Below, piece after piece: positions 14,714-21,353 of a stretch of 37,100 nucleotides of DNA (positions are counted from its first letter, which is position 1; each line of letters starts with the position of its first letter). Made by a program: the position numbers and the translations under genes. The notes under the pieces were generated by a model. That model was given only the letters and a program-made list of their open reading frames with translations. It was not told where the DNA came from and made no database searches. The DNA is from CBFDBF01 sp050287725. GTDB taxonomy: Bacteria > Pseudomonadota > Gammaproteobacteria > Chromatiales > Chromatiaceae. Location of the stretch: NCBI GenBank assembly GCA_050287725.1, contig JBNKCL010000102.1, forward strand, positions 1 to 37,100. The letters run 5' to 3'.

Positions 14714-15280
14714 ATGACAAATCAAAACGCTCCTCGGATCCTGCTGTTGTTCGCGCATCCCTTCCCACATCGCTCGAAGGTCAATCGGGCATTGTTGGAT
14801 GGGGTCTGCGATCTTCCGGGCGTGGTGGTGGATGACCTCTACGAGCGTTATCCCGACTTTCATATCGATATTCGTTTCGAGCAGGAGCGGTTGCGGGAAA
14901 TTGATCTGCTGGTAGTACAGCATCCTTTTTACTGGTATAGCGCACCCGCCATATTCAAGCAGTGGCAGGATACGGTGCTGGAGCACGGTTTTGCATTCGG
15001 TTCCACCGGGACGGCGCTGCGGGGCAAGGATTGGTTGTCGGTGGTGACGGTGGGGCAAAGGGCCGAGGCCTATCTGCCGGATGGTCACAACCGTCACAGC
15101 GTGGAGGAGTTGTTACTACCATACGAGTGTGCCGCTAATCACTGCGGCATGAACTATCTGGAGCCGCTCATTATCCATGGTGCCCAGCGGCTGGACCAAG
15201 ATGAACTGGCCCGGTGGACGGCTGTCTATCGTCACCGTCTCAGTACCTACCGGCCCGCCGGAGAGAGTACGGATGGATAA
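14714..15280 (+). CDS. KefF/KefG-type NAD(P)H quinone oxidoreductase, K+ efflux ancillary protein
   Basis: A 188-residue flavodoxin-fold protein of the NQO1/MdaB/KefF family. Diagnostic features: LLLFAHPFPHRS near the N-terminus (FMN phosphate/ribityl contact), DLYERYPDFHIDI in the middle and QHPFYWYSAPAIFKQW, the flavin/quinone-binding stretch conserved in KefF and KefG. In E. coli these soluble proteins sit on the cytoplasmic face of KefC or KefB and are needed for full antiporter activity. The 8-nt overlap with the antiporter gene here gives the same partnership. ATG 14714 is chosen because homology begins right after it; an in-frame GTG at 14669 is possible. Choosing KefF or KefG is not possible by eye. 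Confidence 0.9.
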   Translation: MTNQNAPRILLLFAHPFPHRSKVNRALLDGVCDLPGVVVDDLYERYPDFHIDIRFEQERLREIDLLVVQHPFYWYSAPAIFKQWQDTVLEHGFAFGSTGTALRGKDWLSVVTVGQRAEAYLPDGHNRHSVEELLLPYECAANHCGMNYLEPLIIHGAQRLDQDELARWTAVYRHRLSTYRPAGESTDG

Positions 15281-17078
15281 ACACCATCTATTGTTGAACG
15301 CCATTATCTATTTGACCGCCACCGTGGTGATGGTGCCGGTGGCCAAGCGCCTGGGGTTCGGTTCGGTCCTGGGTTATCTGGCCGCCGGTGCAGTCATCGG
15401 ACCGTGGGGGTTGCGGCTGATCAGCAATGTGGAGGATATCCGTCACTTCGCCGAGTTCGGCGTGGTGTTGCTGCTGTTCGTGATCGGTCTGGAGCTAAAC
15501 CCCCGTCGGCTTTGGGCCATGCGCCGCCCGATTCTCGGACTGGGCGGGAGCCAGGTGCTGGTAACGATCCTGGGGCTGGGTGCGCTCGGCCTGTTATTGG
15601 GTTTCCCGTTCGATGTCTCGCTGGTGGTGGCTATGGGTCTTTCCCTCTCGTCCACCGCCATCGCCCTGCAGAGTCTGAAAGAGCGCAACTTGCTCGGGAC
15701 CCAGGCCGGCAGTTCCGCTTTCTCGGTCCTGTTGTTTCAGGATATCGCGGTGATCCCGATGCTGGCCCTGTTGCCGTTGCTGGGGGTGGCGGTAGGTGCG
15801 GATGACGGCAATCCCTGGCTGGATGCGCTCGAAGGTGTGGCGGTGATCGGTTTTATTATCATCGGCGGTCACTATCTCACGCGACCGATCTTCCGCTATA
15901 TCGCCAAGACCCGCATGCGTGAGGTGTTCACCGCCTTTTCGCTGTTGCTGGTGTTCGGTATCGCCACTCTGATGGAAGCGGTGGAGATGTCCATGGCGCT
16001 GGGCGCCTTTCTCGCCGGGGTGCTGCTGGCGGACTCGGAGTACCGGCATGAGCTGGAGGTGGAGATCGAGCCGTTCAAAGGATTGCTGATGGGGTTGTTT
16101 TTCCTGTCGGTGGGGATGTCGATCGATTTCGGTCTGTTGCTGACGCAGCCGCTGATCGTCCTGGGTCTGGTGTTGCTGTTGCTGCTGGTCAAGGCCGCCA
16201 TCCTGTGGGGCCTGACCCGATTCTGCACCATCCCCGCCAGCCAGAGGAGTCTGTTCGTGCTGATGCTTGCGCAGGGGGGCGAGTTCGCGTTCGTATTATT
16301 CGACGTGGCGGGCGGCAGCGGATTACTGGAGCCCGGCGTGGTGGATCAACTGCTGGTGGTTGTGGCGCTTTCCATGCTGCTTACCCCGCTATTGCTGCTG
16401 GTCCACGATTATTGGATCGCGCCACGTTATGTAACTCTGGATCAAGCTCCCGAGCCGGATGATATAGAGGCGGAGGGGAATGCGGTCATCATCGCCGGCT
16501 TCGGTCGTTTCGGGCGCACCGTCGGGCGGCTGTTGCATGCCAACGGGGTCCCCACCACCATTCTGGATCACGACCCCGACCAGATCGAGTCGGTGCGGCG
16601 TTTCGGTTACAAGGTCTACTACGGGGATGCCAGTCGCCGCGACATTCTGGAGGCGGCCGGCGCGGAGCATGCGCGGATTTTGATCGTGGCGCTGAATGAT
16701 CCGGAGATGACGCTACAGGTGGTGGAGCAGGCGAGCAAACATTTTCCTCATCTCACCATCCTGGCGCGCGCGGAGAGCAACGGTCACGTCTACGAACTGC
16801 TGCGGCGCGGGGTGTCGCTGTTTCGCCGGGAGTATTACGCCTCGGCGCTGCAATTGGGGGAGGATGCGCTACGCACGCTCGGATTCGGCGCCTACCGGGC
16901 GAAACAGGCGGCCCACATCTTTAACGATTACGACCAGACGCTGTTACGCAAATTGTTTCATACCGAGGCGCCGGAGATGCGCCGCTCCCTTTCACTGCAA
17001 GCGCGCGAGGAACTGGAAAAGGTATTGACCGCGGATGCGGAAGAGATCGCCCGCAGCAATCGGGAGGGGTGGGAGTAG
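15273..17078 (+). CDS. Kef-type K+/H+ antiporter (CPA2 family) with RCK domain
   Basis: A 601-residue inner-membrane antiporter expected to acidify the cytoplasm by K+ efflux during electrophile stress. The first 380 or so residues are about a dozen hydrophobic helices with family landmarks LGYLAAGAVIGPWGL, FGVVLLLFVIGLEL and LSSTAIALQ. The cytoplasmic RCK_N/TrkA-N domain (about 400-520) begins with the nucleotide-binding GFGRFGRTVG and acidic LDHD. The last 80 residues are charged and probably helical. ATG 15273 overlaps the upstream oxidoreductase gene by 8 nt, indicating coupled synthesis of pump and activator. KefB and KefC cannot be separated here. A weak hairpin then TTTTTT occurs near 17083-17117. 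Confidence 0.95.
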   Translation: MDKHHLLLNAIIYLTATVVMVPVAKRLGFGSVLGYLAAGAVIGPWGLRLISNVEDIRHFAEFGVVLLLFVIGLELNPRRLWAMRRPILGLGGSQVLVTILGLGALGLLLGFPFDVSLVVAMGLSLSSTAIALQSLKERNLLGTQAGSSAFSVLLFQDIAVIPMLALLPLLGVAVGADDGNPWLDALEGVAVIGFIIIGGHYLTRPIFRYIAKTRMREVFTAFSLLLVFGIATLMEAVEMSMALGAFLAGVLLADSEYRHELEVEIEPFKGLLMGLFFLSVGMSIDFGLLLTQPLIVLGLVLLLLLVKAAILWGLTRFCTIPASQRSLFVLMLAQGGEFAFVLFDVAGGSGLLEPGVVDQLLVVVALSMLLTPLLLLVHDYWIAPRYVTLDQAPEPDDIEAEGNAVIIAGFGRFGRTVGRLLHANGVPTTILDHDPDQIESVRRFGYKVYYGDASRRDILEAAGAEHARILIVALNDPEMTLQVVEQASKHFPHLTILARAESNGHVYELLRRGVSLFRREYYASALQLGEDALRTLGFGAYRAKQAAHIFNDYDQTLLRKLFHTEAPEMRRSLSLQAREELEKVLTADAEEIARSNREGWE

Positions 17079-17118
17079 GGGTGTCGCGCTTTCGAGGGAG
17101 GCGCCACGAGTTTTTTCG

Positions 17119-17709
17119 TTACGGTTTTTTTTCTTCGAATTTCCGCCGCAACTCCTCCAGCCGGTCGGCGTATCCCTCGCCATCTCCGTAAGAAAGAAAG
17201 TTGTAGTAGTGCGAGTGCGGTGCGCGGGTTTTTTCGGCATGCTTGATCGGGCACCAATACTGCTCGGTGCGGGCGGCTACCTCCTGGATGTAGGCGATCA
17301 GGCCGTTGGCGTAGCTGCAGTAGGAGCAGTGCACCCGTTCGATCTGGTTCAGATACTGCAGATGGTGACGGTCGAACACGATGTAGTCGGAACGCCTCAC
17401 CTTCGGAATCCGATAGAGAGGAAAACAGACCGTTTGGTAGATCCAGACAAAACAGTCCAGTAACAGCAGCGGCAGAACCAGACTGTAGATCACCGGTGCA
17501 GTGAGGACGAACAGCAGCGGGGCTTCGGCCAGATATGCTCCGATGCGGGTTGCCATCTCCTGATGGCGACGCCCGATCTCCTGCTCGAATGAGACACGGC
17601 CCTGACGGACGGTGTAGCCGAACTCGCCGGCCTCCCGGGCGATCTCTTCCGCGACCTTTTTTTCCAGTTCGCGGATCTCGTCCAGCAGCCCCTGTAGTTT
17701 TGGGATCAT
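17119..17709 (-). CDS. Conserved membrane protein with Cys-rich C-terminal motif, unknown function
   Basis: 196 residues. The first 60 or so are charged and likely coiled coil (LLDEIRELEKKVAEEIAREA). A hydrophobic hairpin follows (about 64-100: LLFVLTAPVIYSLVLPLLLL then DCFVWIYQTVCFPLY). The C-terminal half is soluble and carries conserved-looking HCSYCSYANGLIAY and EQYWCPIKHA, that is C-x2-C plus a later C-P-x-K-H, a plausible metal or redox site. I believe close relatives exist in other Gammaproteobacteria but know of no assigned function. It is the most downstream gene of a minus-strand run that includes the DnaJ-related and HIT genes, about 100 nt after the DnaJ-related stop. Confidence 0.75.
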   Translation of the reverse strand: MIPKLQGLLDEIRELEKKVAEEIAREAGEFGYTVRQGRVSFEQEIGRRHQEMATRIGAYLAEAPLLFVLTAPVIYSLVLPLLLLDCFVWIYQTVCFPLYRIPKVRRSDYIVFDRHHLQYLNQIERVHCSYCSYANGLIAYIQEVAARTEQYWCPIKHAEKTRAPHSHYYNFLSYGDGEGYADRLEELRRKFEEKKP

Positions 17710-17810
17710 GGATTTACCTGTGTATTGGTTCTATTTTGCGGCAGGTGCGGCGCCGCCATTCGGAAAAGGACCGGGGCCGTTGTCCCGGGAACTGGTGGAA
17801 TTCACCCACG

Positions 17811-18404
17811 TTACCCCGGTTTCAGGAGCAGGTCCACTGCCCGATTGATCGCCTGCAGGCGGGCGCTGTCGCCACCCCGGTCCGGGTGGTGCCGCATGGC
17901 CAGCCGCCGGTAGTGGCGCTTGATGGTGGCGTCATCCACCGGATCGCTCAGCCCCAGTTCCGCCAGGGCATCGGCCCGCCCGGCACGTTGTCGTGATCGG
18001 ACCCAGAATGAGGCGAGCAACTTCTCCACCTCCTGTTTGGTGGTGTTCTCCAGGTTGGCCGGCTCCAGATAGTATGCACGCAACCGGTCGGGGACGGTTA
18101 CCGCGCTATCGCCGGGCCGATAGGATATCCAGCGAATCCGCAGAGGATCGATCTCCAGTTCCCGTTCTTCCTGCGCCCGGGCCTGATCGCGCAGGCGGTA
18201 GAGTACATGGAACAATAAAAAGTGCGCACGGAACAGCATTTCCGGGGGTGCCGGGGGCCGGGGCAGAAAGGGGAAAAATCCCGCGGCACGCAGCGCCTTG
18301 ATCAATTCATATTCGCTGATACCGTCGGGATGGCGCGCCAGGAGTTCACGTATTGCCTGAAATAGATCCGCGTCGACAAAATCAGATGCGGAGATCAACT
18401 TCAC
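17811..18404 (-). CDS. DnaJ-related protein, C-terminal J domain
   Basis: 197 residues. The N-terminal part (about 10-125) matches the DnaJ-related region found ahead of some proteobacterial J domains (DLFQAIRELLARHPDGISEY, then FHVLYRLRDQ). The C-terminal 50 residues form a J domain with the HPD tripeptide at 173-175 (RHHPDRGGD), needed to stimulate DnaK ATPase. There is no Gly/Phe linker or zinc domain, so it is a specialised co-chaperone and not DnaJ itself. The start lies within the end of the HIT gene (23-nt overlap), indicating co-transcription and translational coupling. Client unknown. Confidence 0.9.
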   Translation of the reverse strand: MKLISASDFVDADLFQAIRELLARHPDGISEYELIKALRAAGFFPFLPRPPAPPEMLFRAHFLLFHVLYRLRDQARAQEERELEIDPLRIRWISYRPGDSAVTVPDRLRAYYLEPANLENTTKQEVEKLLASFWVRSRQRAGRADALAELGLSDPVDDATIKRHYRRLAMRHHPDRGGDSARLQAINRAVDLLLKPG

Positions 18405-18804
18405 TCTCCAGAACCGGCTTCAGTCGCGCTAACAGCGTAGCCAGTTCCGATTCGCTATAGGGGCGGGCGGGGAACTTCCCCCACACCGGTGCCGGCCAGG
18501 CGGGGTCGTCCCGGTAACGGACGATGTGATGGATGTGCAGTTGCGGCACCAGATTGCCGAGTGCCGCGATGTTGAGTTTGTCGGGGTGGAAGGTCCGCTC
18601 CAGCACGCCGGCCAAGTGACACGATTCCCGCATCAGTTGCTGACGATCCGGTTCCGGAAGCTGGTGGATCTCGGTGATCCCTTCCCGATCCGGCACCAGG
18701 ATGAACCAGCGGTAGTTGGCATCCCGCATCAACAGCAGGCGGCAAAGAGGATAGTTTCCTATCAGCAGGCAGTCTTGTTGCAGTTGTGGATGAAGTTCCG
18801 CCAT
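18382..18804 (-). CDS. HIT-family (histidine triad) hydrolase/transferase
   Basis: 140 residues. The active-site strand reads PQLHIHHIVRYRDDPAWPAP, with histidines at 90, 92 and 93. The first triad histidine of the classical H-x-H-x-H pattern is Gln, usual for this proteobacterial subgroup. LNIAALGN and WFILVP, before it, are typical of the fold. The family acts on nucleotide phosphoramidates or dinucleoside polyphosphates; for this subgroup the substrate is not settled. It overlaps the DnaJ-related gene and follows the GIY-YIG gene by 3 nt, so the three probably form one operon. Confidence 0.92.
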   Translation of the reverse strand: MAELHPQLQQDCLLIGNYPLCRLLLMRDANYRWFILVPDREGITEIHQLPEPDRQQLMRESCHLAGVLERTFHPDKLNIAALGNLVPQLHIHHIVRYRDDPAWPAPVWGKFPARPYSESELATLLARLKPVLESEVDLRI

Positions 18805-18807
18805 GAG

Positions 18808-19068
18808 TCAGCTTTTGAAGTTGTGAAGTAATTGTTCTTTGCCCGCTTTTCCGAGTCGCCGGATCTGGTGCTCACGCCGGGCGGCCTCTGCACGGTTTTC
18901 ACATCCTTCCCGGTAGACCAGGGTTACGGGGCGCCGGCTGCGGGTATAGCGCGCCCCTTTGGTGTCGTCCTGGTTGTGCTCCGTCACCCGCCGTTCCACG
19001 TCGGTGGCGATGCCGGTATACAACGTGTTGTCGGAGCAGCGCACGATATAGACGTTCCAGCGCTTCAT
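18808..19068 (-). CDS. GIY-YIG nuclease-superfamily protein (UPF0213/YhbQ-like)
   Basis: 86 residues consisting of one GIY-YIG domain. The signature is split as VYIVRC and YTGIA (residues 6-21), the catalytic arginine is in DVERRVTEH (R26), and the metal-binding glutamate is probably E66 in AARREHQIRRL. This is the minimal UvrC/homing-endonuclease-like fold, known as YhbQ in E. coli, whose role in DNA processing is poorly defined. It is 3 nt upstream of the HIT gene. A nearby DNA-repair-like gene (19136-19822) is a suggestive but unproven association. Confidence 0.93.
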   Translation of the reverse strand: MKRWNVYIVRCSDNTLYTGIATDVERRVTEHNQDDTKGARYTRSRRPVTLVYREGCENRAEAARREHQIRRLGKAGKEQLLHNFKS

Positions 19069-19135
19069 CTGGCGGGTCGGCAGGATTTATGTTGAGACAT
19101 CGTTCCAGTGTAGCGAATATCGCCGCTTCGGTCTT

Positions 19136-19822
19136 TTATAACCATGCGGACAGTTCACCCAGTGCGGTGGACGATATCAGATAGGTTTCGTCTTGTTCCA
19201 GTGCCCTGCGCGTGATTTCCCCCAGTAGTTTGGCGTTCGACTGCGATTCGACTCGATGGTTGTCCTCCGTGCGATCTGCGACGTATCCCCACATATGGAG
19301 CAGGGCGTTGCGGAGAGCGCCAGGCGAAGGCGGCGATCGCAGCAGTTCGCACAGAAACAGTGCGAGTTCTGAAAAATCACCCCGCATCCCGGTGACTTTT
19401 CGCCCGGTCTCCCGGTAGATCCGTTCGCTGCGTGCCAGGACCGAATACTTGTGGTGACTCCAGAGTTGCTGTGCATTCTCCGGTAACGGGATGCGGCCGG
19501 ATTCGCGGCTTTGGTATTTGGTACGAAGTCGCTGGATTTGGGCAAAAGGGGAGTCGACGTAGACTTTGGGCCAGACGCCGGGTTGCGAACGCAGAGTGAC
19601 GGGAGAACGGTCGGTATAACCCCGGAGCGCCATCTCCGCGGTCAGTTGCCGGTGGCGTTGCCGCAGCGCCCAGCCATGCCCGATCCAGCGCAGGGTCTCC
19701 GGATGCCGGGCATACCCGCGCTTACGGTTGACGATGATGGAGACGATCGCATGCAGTTCGCGATGTTCGCCCAGCAGGCTTTCGCGGTTGAGGTAACCCG
19801 GATTGAGATCCCAGATTCTCAT
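19136..19822 (-). CDS. Fusion: T4 endonuclease V-like pyrimidine-dimer glycosylase domain + DUF1722
   Basis: 228 residues in two modules. Residues 1-80 resemble phage T4 DenV: MRIW, then LLGEHRELHAI (matches T4 HLMAEYRELPRVF), and QRHRQLTAEMALRGY (matches T4 RKRQIELIAECLKRGF). The T4 catalytic Glu23 corresponds to E22 here, and T4 Thr2, whose amine is the nucleophile, corresponds to the initiator Met1. Residues about 118-228 match DUF1722 (YbgA-like): HHKYSVLARSERIYRETGRK and ALLHMWGYV. DUF1722 neighbours photolyase in E. coli, so both halves point to UV-damage repair. I infer a DNA glycosylase/AP lyase with an accessory domain; the activity is unproven. Confidence 0.78.
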   Translation of the reverse strand: MRIWDLNPGYLNRESLLGEHRELHAIVSIIVNRKRGYARHPETLRWIGHGWALRQRHRQLTAEMALRGYTDRSPVTLRSQPGVWPKVYVDSPFAQIQRLRTKYQSRESGRIPLPENAQQLWSHHKYSVLARSERIYRETGRKVTGMRGDFSELALFLCELLRSPPSPGALRNALLHMWGYVADRTEDNHRVESQSNAKLLGEITRRALEQDETYLISSTALGELSAWL

Positions 19823-19895
19823 CTTGTATCTGGCCGTGTTTTCGATGTGACGGTCGGATTTGGAGGTTGTCGATAACTCGGGAGTGTTTGCGTTT

Positions 19896-20351
19896 CTATC
19901 GGTTGCCGGCGTTGCGGGTCAACAGGGTATCCAGTCGGTCCGCAAAGGCCTTTCGGTCGCCCTGGTTGAGCGCCGCCGGTCCGCCGGTGTCGATACCGCT
20001 GGCCCGCAGGGTTTCCATGAAATCCCGCATCCCGAGGCGGGCTTTGATGTTGTCCGCGGAGTAGAGTTCGCCGCGCGGACTGAGCGCCTGCGCGCCTTTT
20101 TCGATGACCTCCGCCGCCAACGGGATATCGGCCGTAATGACCAGATCGCCGCGCTTCACCCGGCTGGCAATCTCATTGTCGGCGATATCGAACCCGGATT
20201 TGACCTGGAGAAATTTTATATGGCGCGAGGCCGGAATGCGCATGGCGTGATTGGCGATCAGCGTCACCGGTATGCCGGTGCGCTCCGCCGCCCGAAACAG
20301 GATCTCTTTGATGACGCCGGGGCAGGCGTCCGCATCCACCCAGATGTTCAT
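19896..20351 (-). CDS. yaiI: UPF0178 family protein (YaiI/YqxD)
   Basis: 151 residues starting MNIWVDADACP, the hallmark of this widespread family, and continuing IKEILFRAAERTGIPVTLIA, with GDLVITADIPLA in the second half. The acidic residues D6, D8 and the later D suggest a PIN/NYN-like metal-dependent nuclease fold, but no activity has been established that I know of. Length is standard. It lies 33 nt downstream of the NYN-domain gene, on the same strand. Confidence 0.94.
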   Translation of the reverse strand: MNIWVDADACPGVIKEILFRAAERTGIPVTLIANHAMRIPASRHIKFLQVKSGFDIADNEIASRVKRGDLVITADIPLAAEVIEKGAQALSPRGELYSADNIKARLGMRDFMETLRASGIDTGGPAALNQGDRKAFADRLDTLLTRNAGNR

Positions 20352-20384
20352 ATGCGCTGATTCATGGCAGACGGGGTGCCACGG

Positions 20385-21203
20385 TTACTCGTCGTGGGCG
20401 AAGCTCTTGATCACATAGCCGCCGGATTTTTCGTCGTACTCCAGCTCCAGCAATTTGCGGGCCTGGGCCTCCTCCAGCAGTTTGCCGAAGGTGCGAAAGC
20501 CGTGGTAACTCTCGTTGAAGCCGGGCTTGCGCCGTTTGAGCGCCTGTTTGACCATGGAACCCCACACCTTGTCCTCATCGCCCCGTTCCTCGAACAGGTC
20601 TTCCACTGTCTCCAGAACCAGGTCCAGCGCTTCCTGTTGCTTCACGTCCTCATTCTGCTCGGCGCTTTTCGGAGCGGCCGCCTTCTTGGTGGTCTTTTTC
20701 TTGCGGCGCTTACGCTGGTTTTCGCTGTCGCGCACCAGATCGTCGTAGTAGATGAATTCGTCACAGTTGGAGGTAAGGAGATCGGAGGTGGAGTTCTTGA
20801 CGCCCACACCGATCACCATCTTGTTGTTTTCGCGCAGCTTGCTCACCAACGGCGAGAAGTCGGAGTCGCCGCTGATAATTACGAAGGTATCGACGTGGGA
20901 TTTGGTATAGCAGAGGTCCAGCGCGTCCACCACCATGCGGATATCGGCGGAATTCTTTCCCGATTGCCGTACATGCGGGATCTCGATTAACTCGAAGGCC
21001 GCCTCGTGCATGGAGGCTTTGAACTCTTTGTAACGCTCCCAATCGCAATAGGCCTTCTTGACCACGATGTTGCCTTTCAGCAGCAGTCGCTCCAGCACCT
21101 TCTGGATGTTGAAGGCGGCGTACTTGGCGTCGCGCACGCCGAGCGCGATGTTCTCGAAATCACAGAACAGGGCCATGTTCCAGGTTTGGGGTCGTTCGCT
21201 CAT
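20385..21203 (-). CDS. NYN-domain ribonuclease-like protein with C-terminal OST-HTH (LOTUS) domain
   Basis: 272 residues. The NYN (LabA/DUF88) domain at about 8-155 shows the PIN-like acidic set: D15 in FCDFENIALG, D87 in KNSADIRMVVDA, and D113/D115 in SGDSDFSPLV. A Lys/Arg-rich linker (about 160-185, KRRKKKTTKK) follows, then a winged-helix OST-HTH-type domain (about 195-268) with GFRTFGKLLEEA. This architecture occurs in bacteria and resembles eukaryotic MARF1/OHPs; it suggests RNA cleavage guided by an RNA-binding domain. The substrate is unknown. ATG 21203; divergent from rlmKL. Confidence 0.9.
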   Translation of the reverse strand: MSERPQTWNMALFCDFENIALGVRDAKYAAFNIQKVLERLLLKGNIVVKKAYCDWERYKEFKASMHEAAFELIEIPHVRQSGKNSADIRMVVDALDLCYTKSHVDTFVIISGDSDFSPLVSKLRENNKMVIGVGVKNSTSDLLTSNCDEFIYYDDLVRDSENQRKRRKKKTTKKAAAPKSAEQNEDVKQQEALDLVLETVEDLFEERGDEDKVWGSMVKQALKRRKPGFNESYHGFRTFGKLLEEAQARKLLELEYDEKSGGYVIKSFAHDE

Positions 21204-21353
21204 GCGGGCTCCGGATGGGATAAGGGGTTGTTCGTATCGGTGTTGCGTTCATCATAGCAGGTCCGGTTTCCGGACACTCTTTTTCCCGGTGCGGATCGGC
21301 CACGGGATTGGCGTTCGGTGTAGAATATCCGGCCATTTCACCGAATCGCGCCC

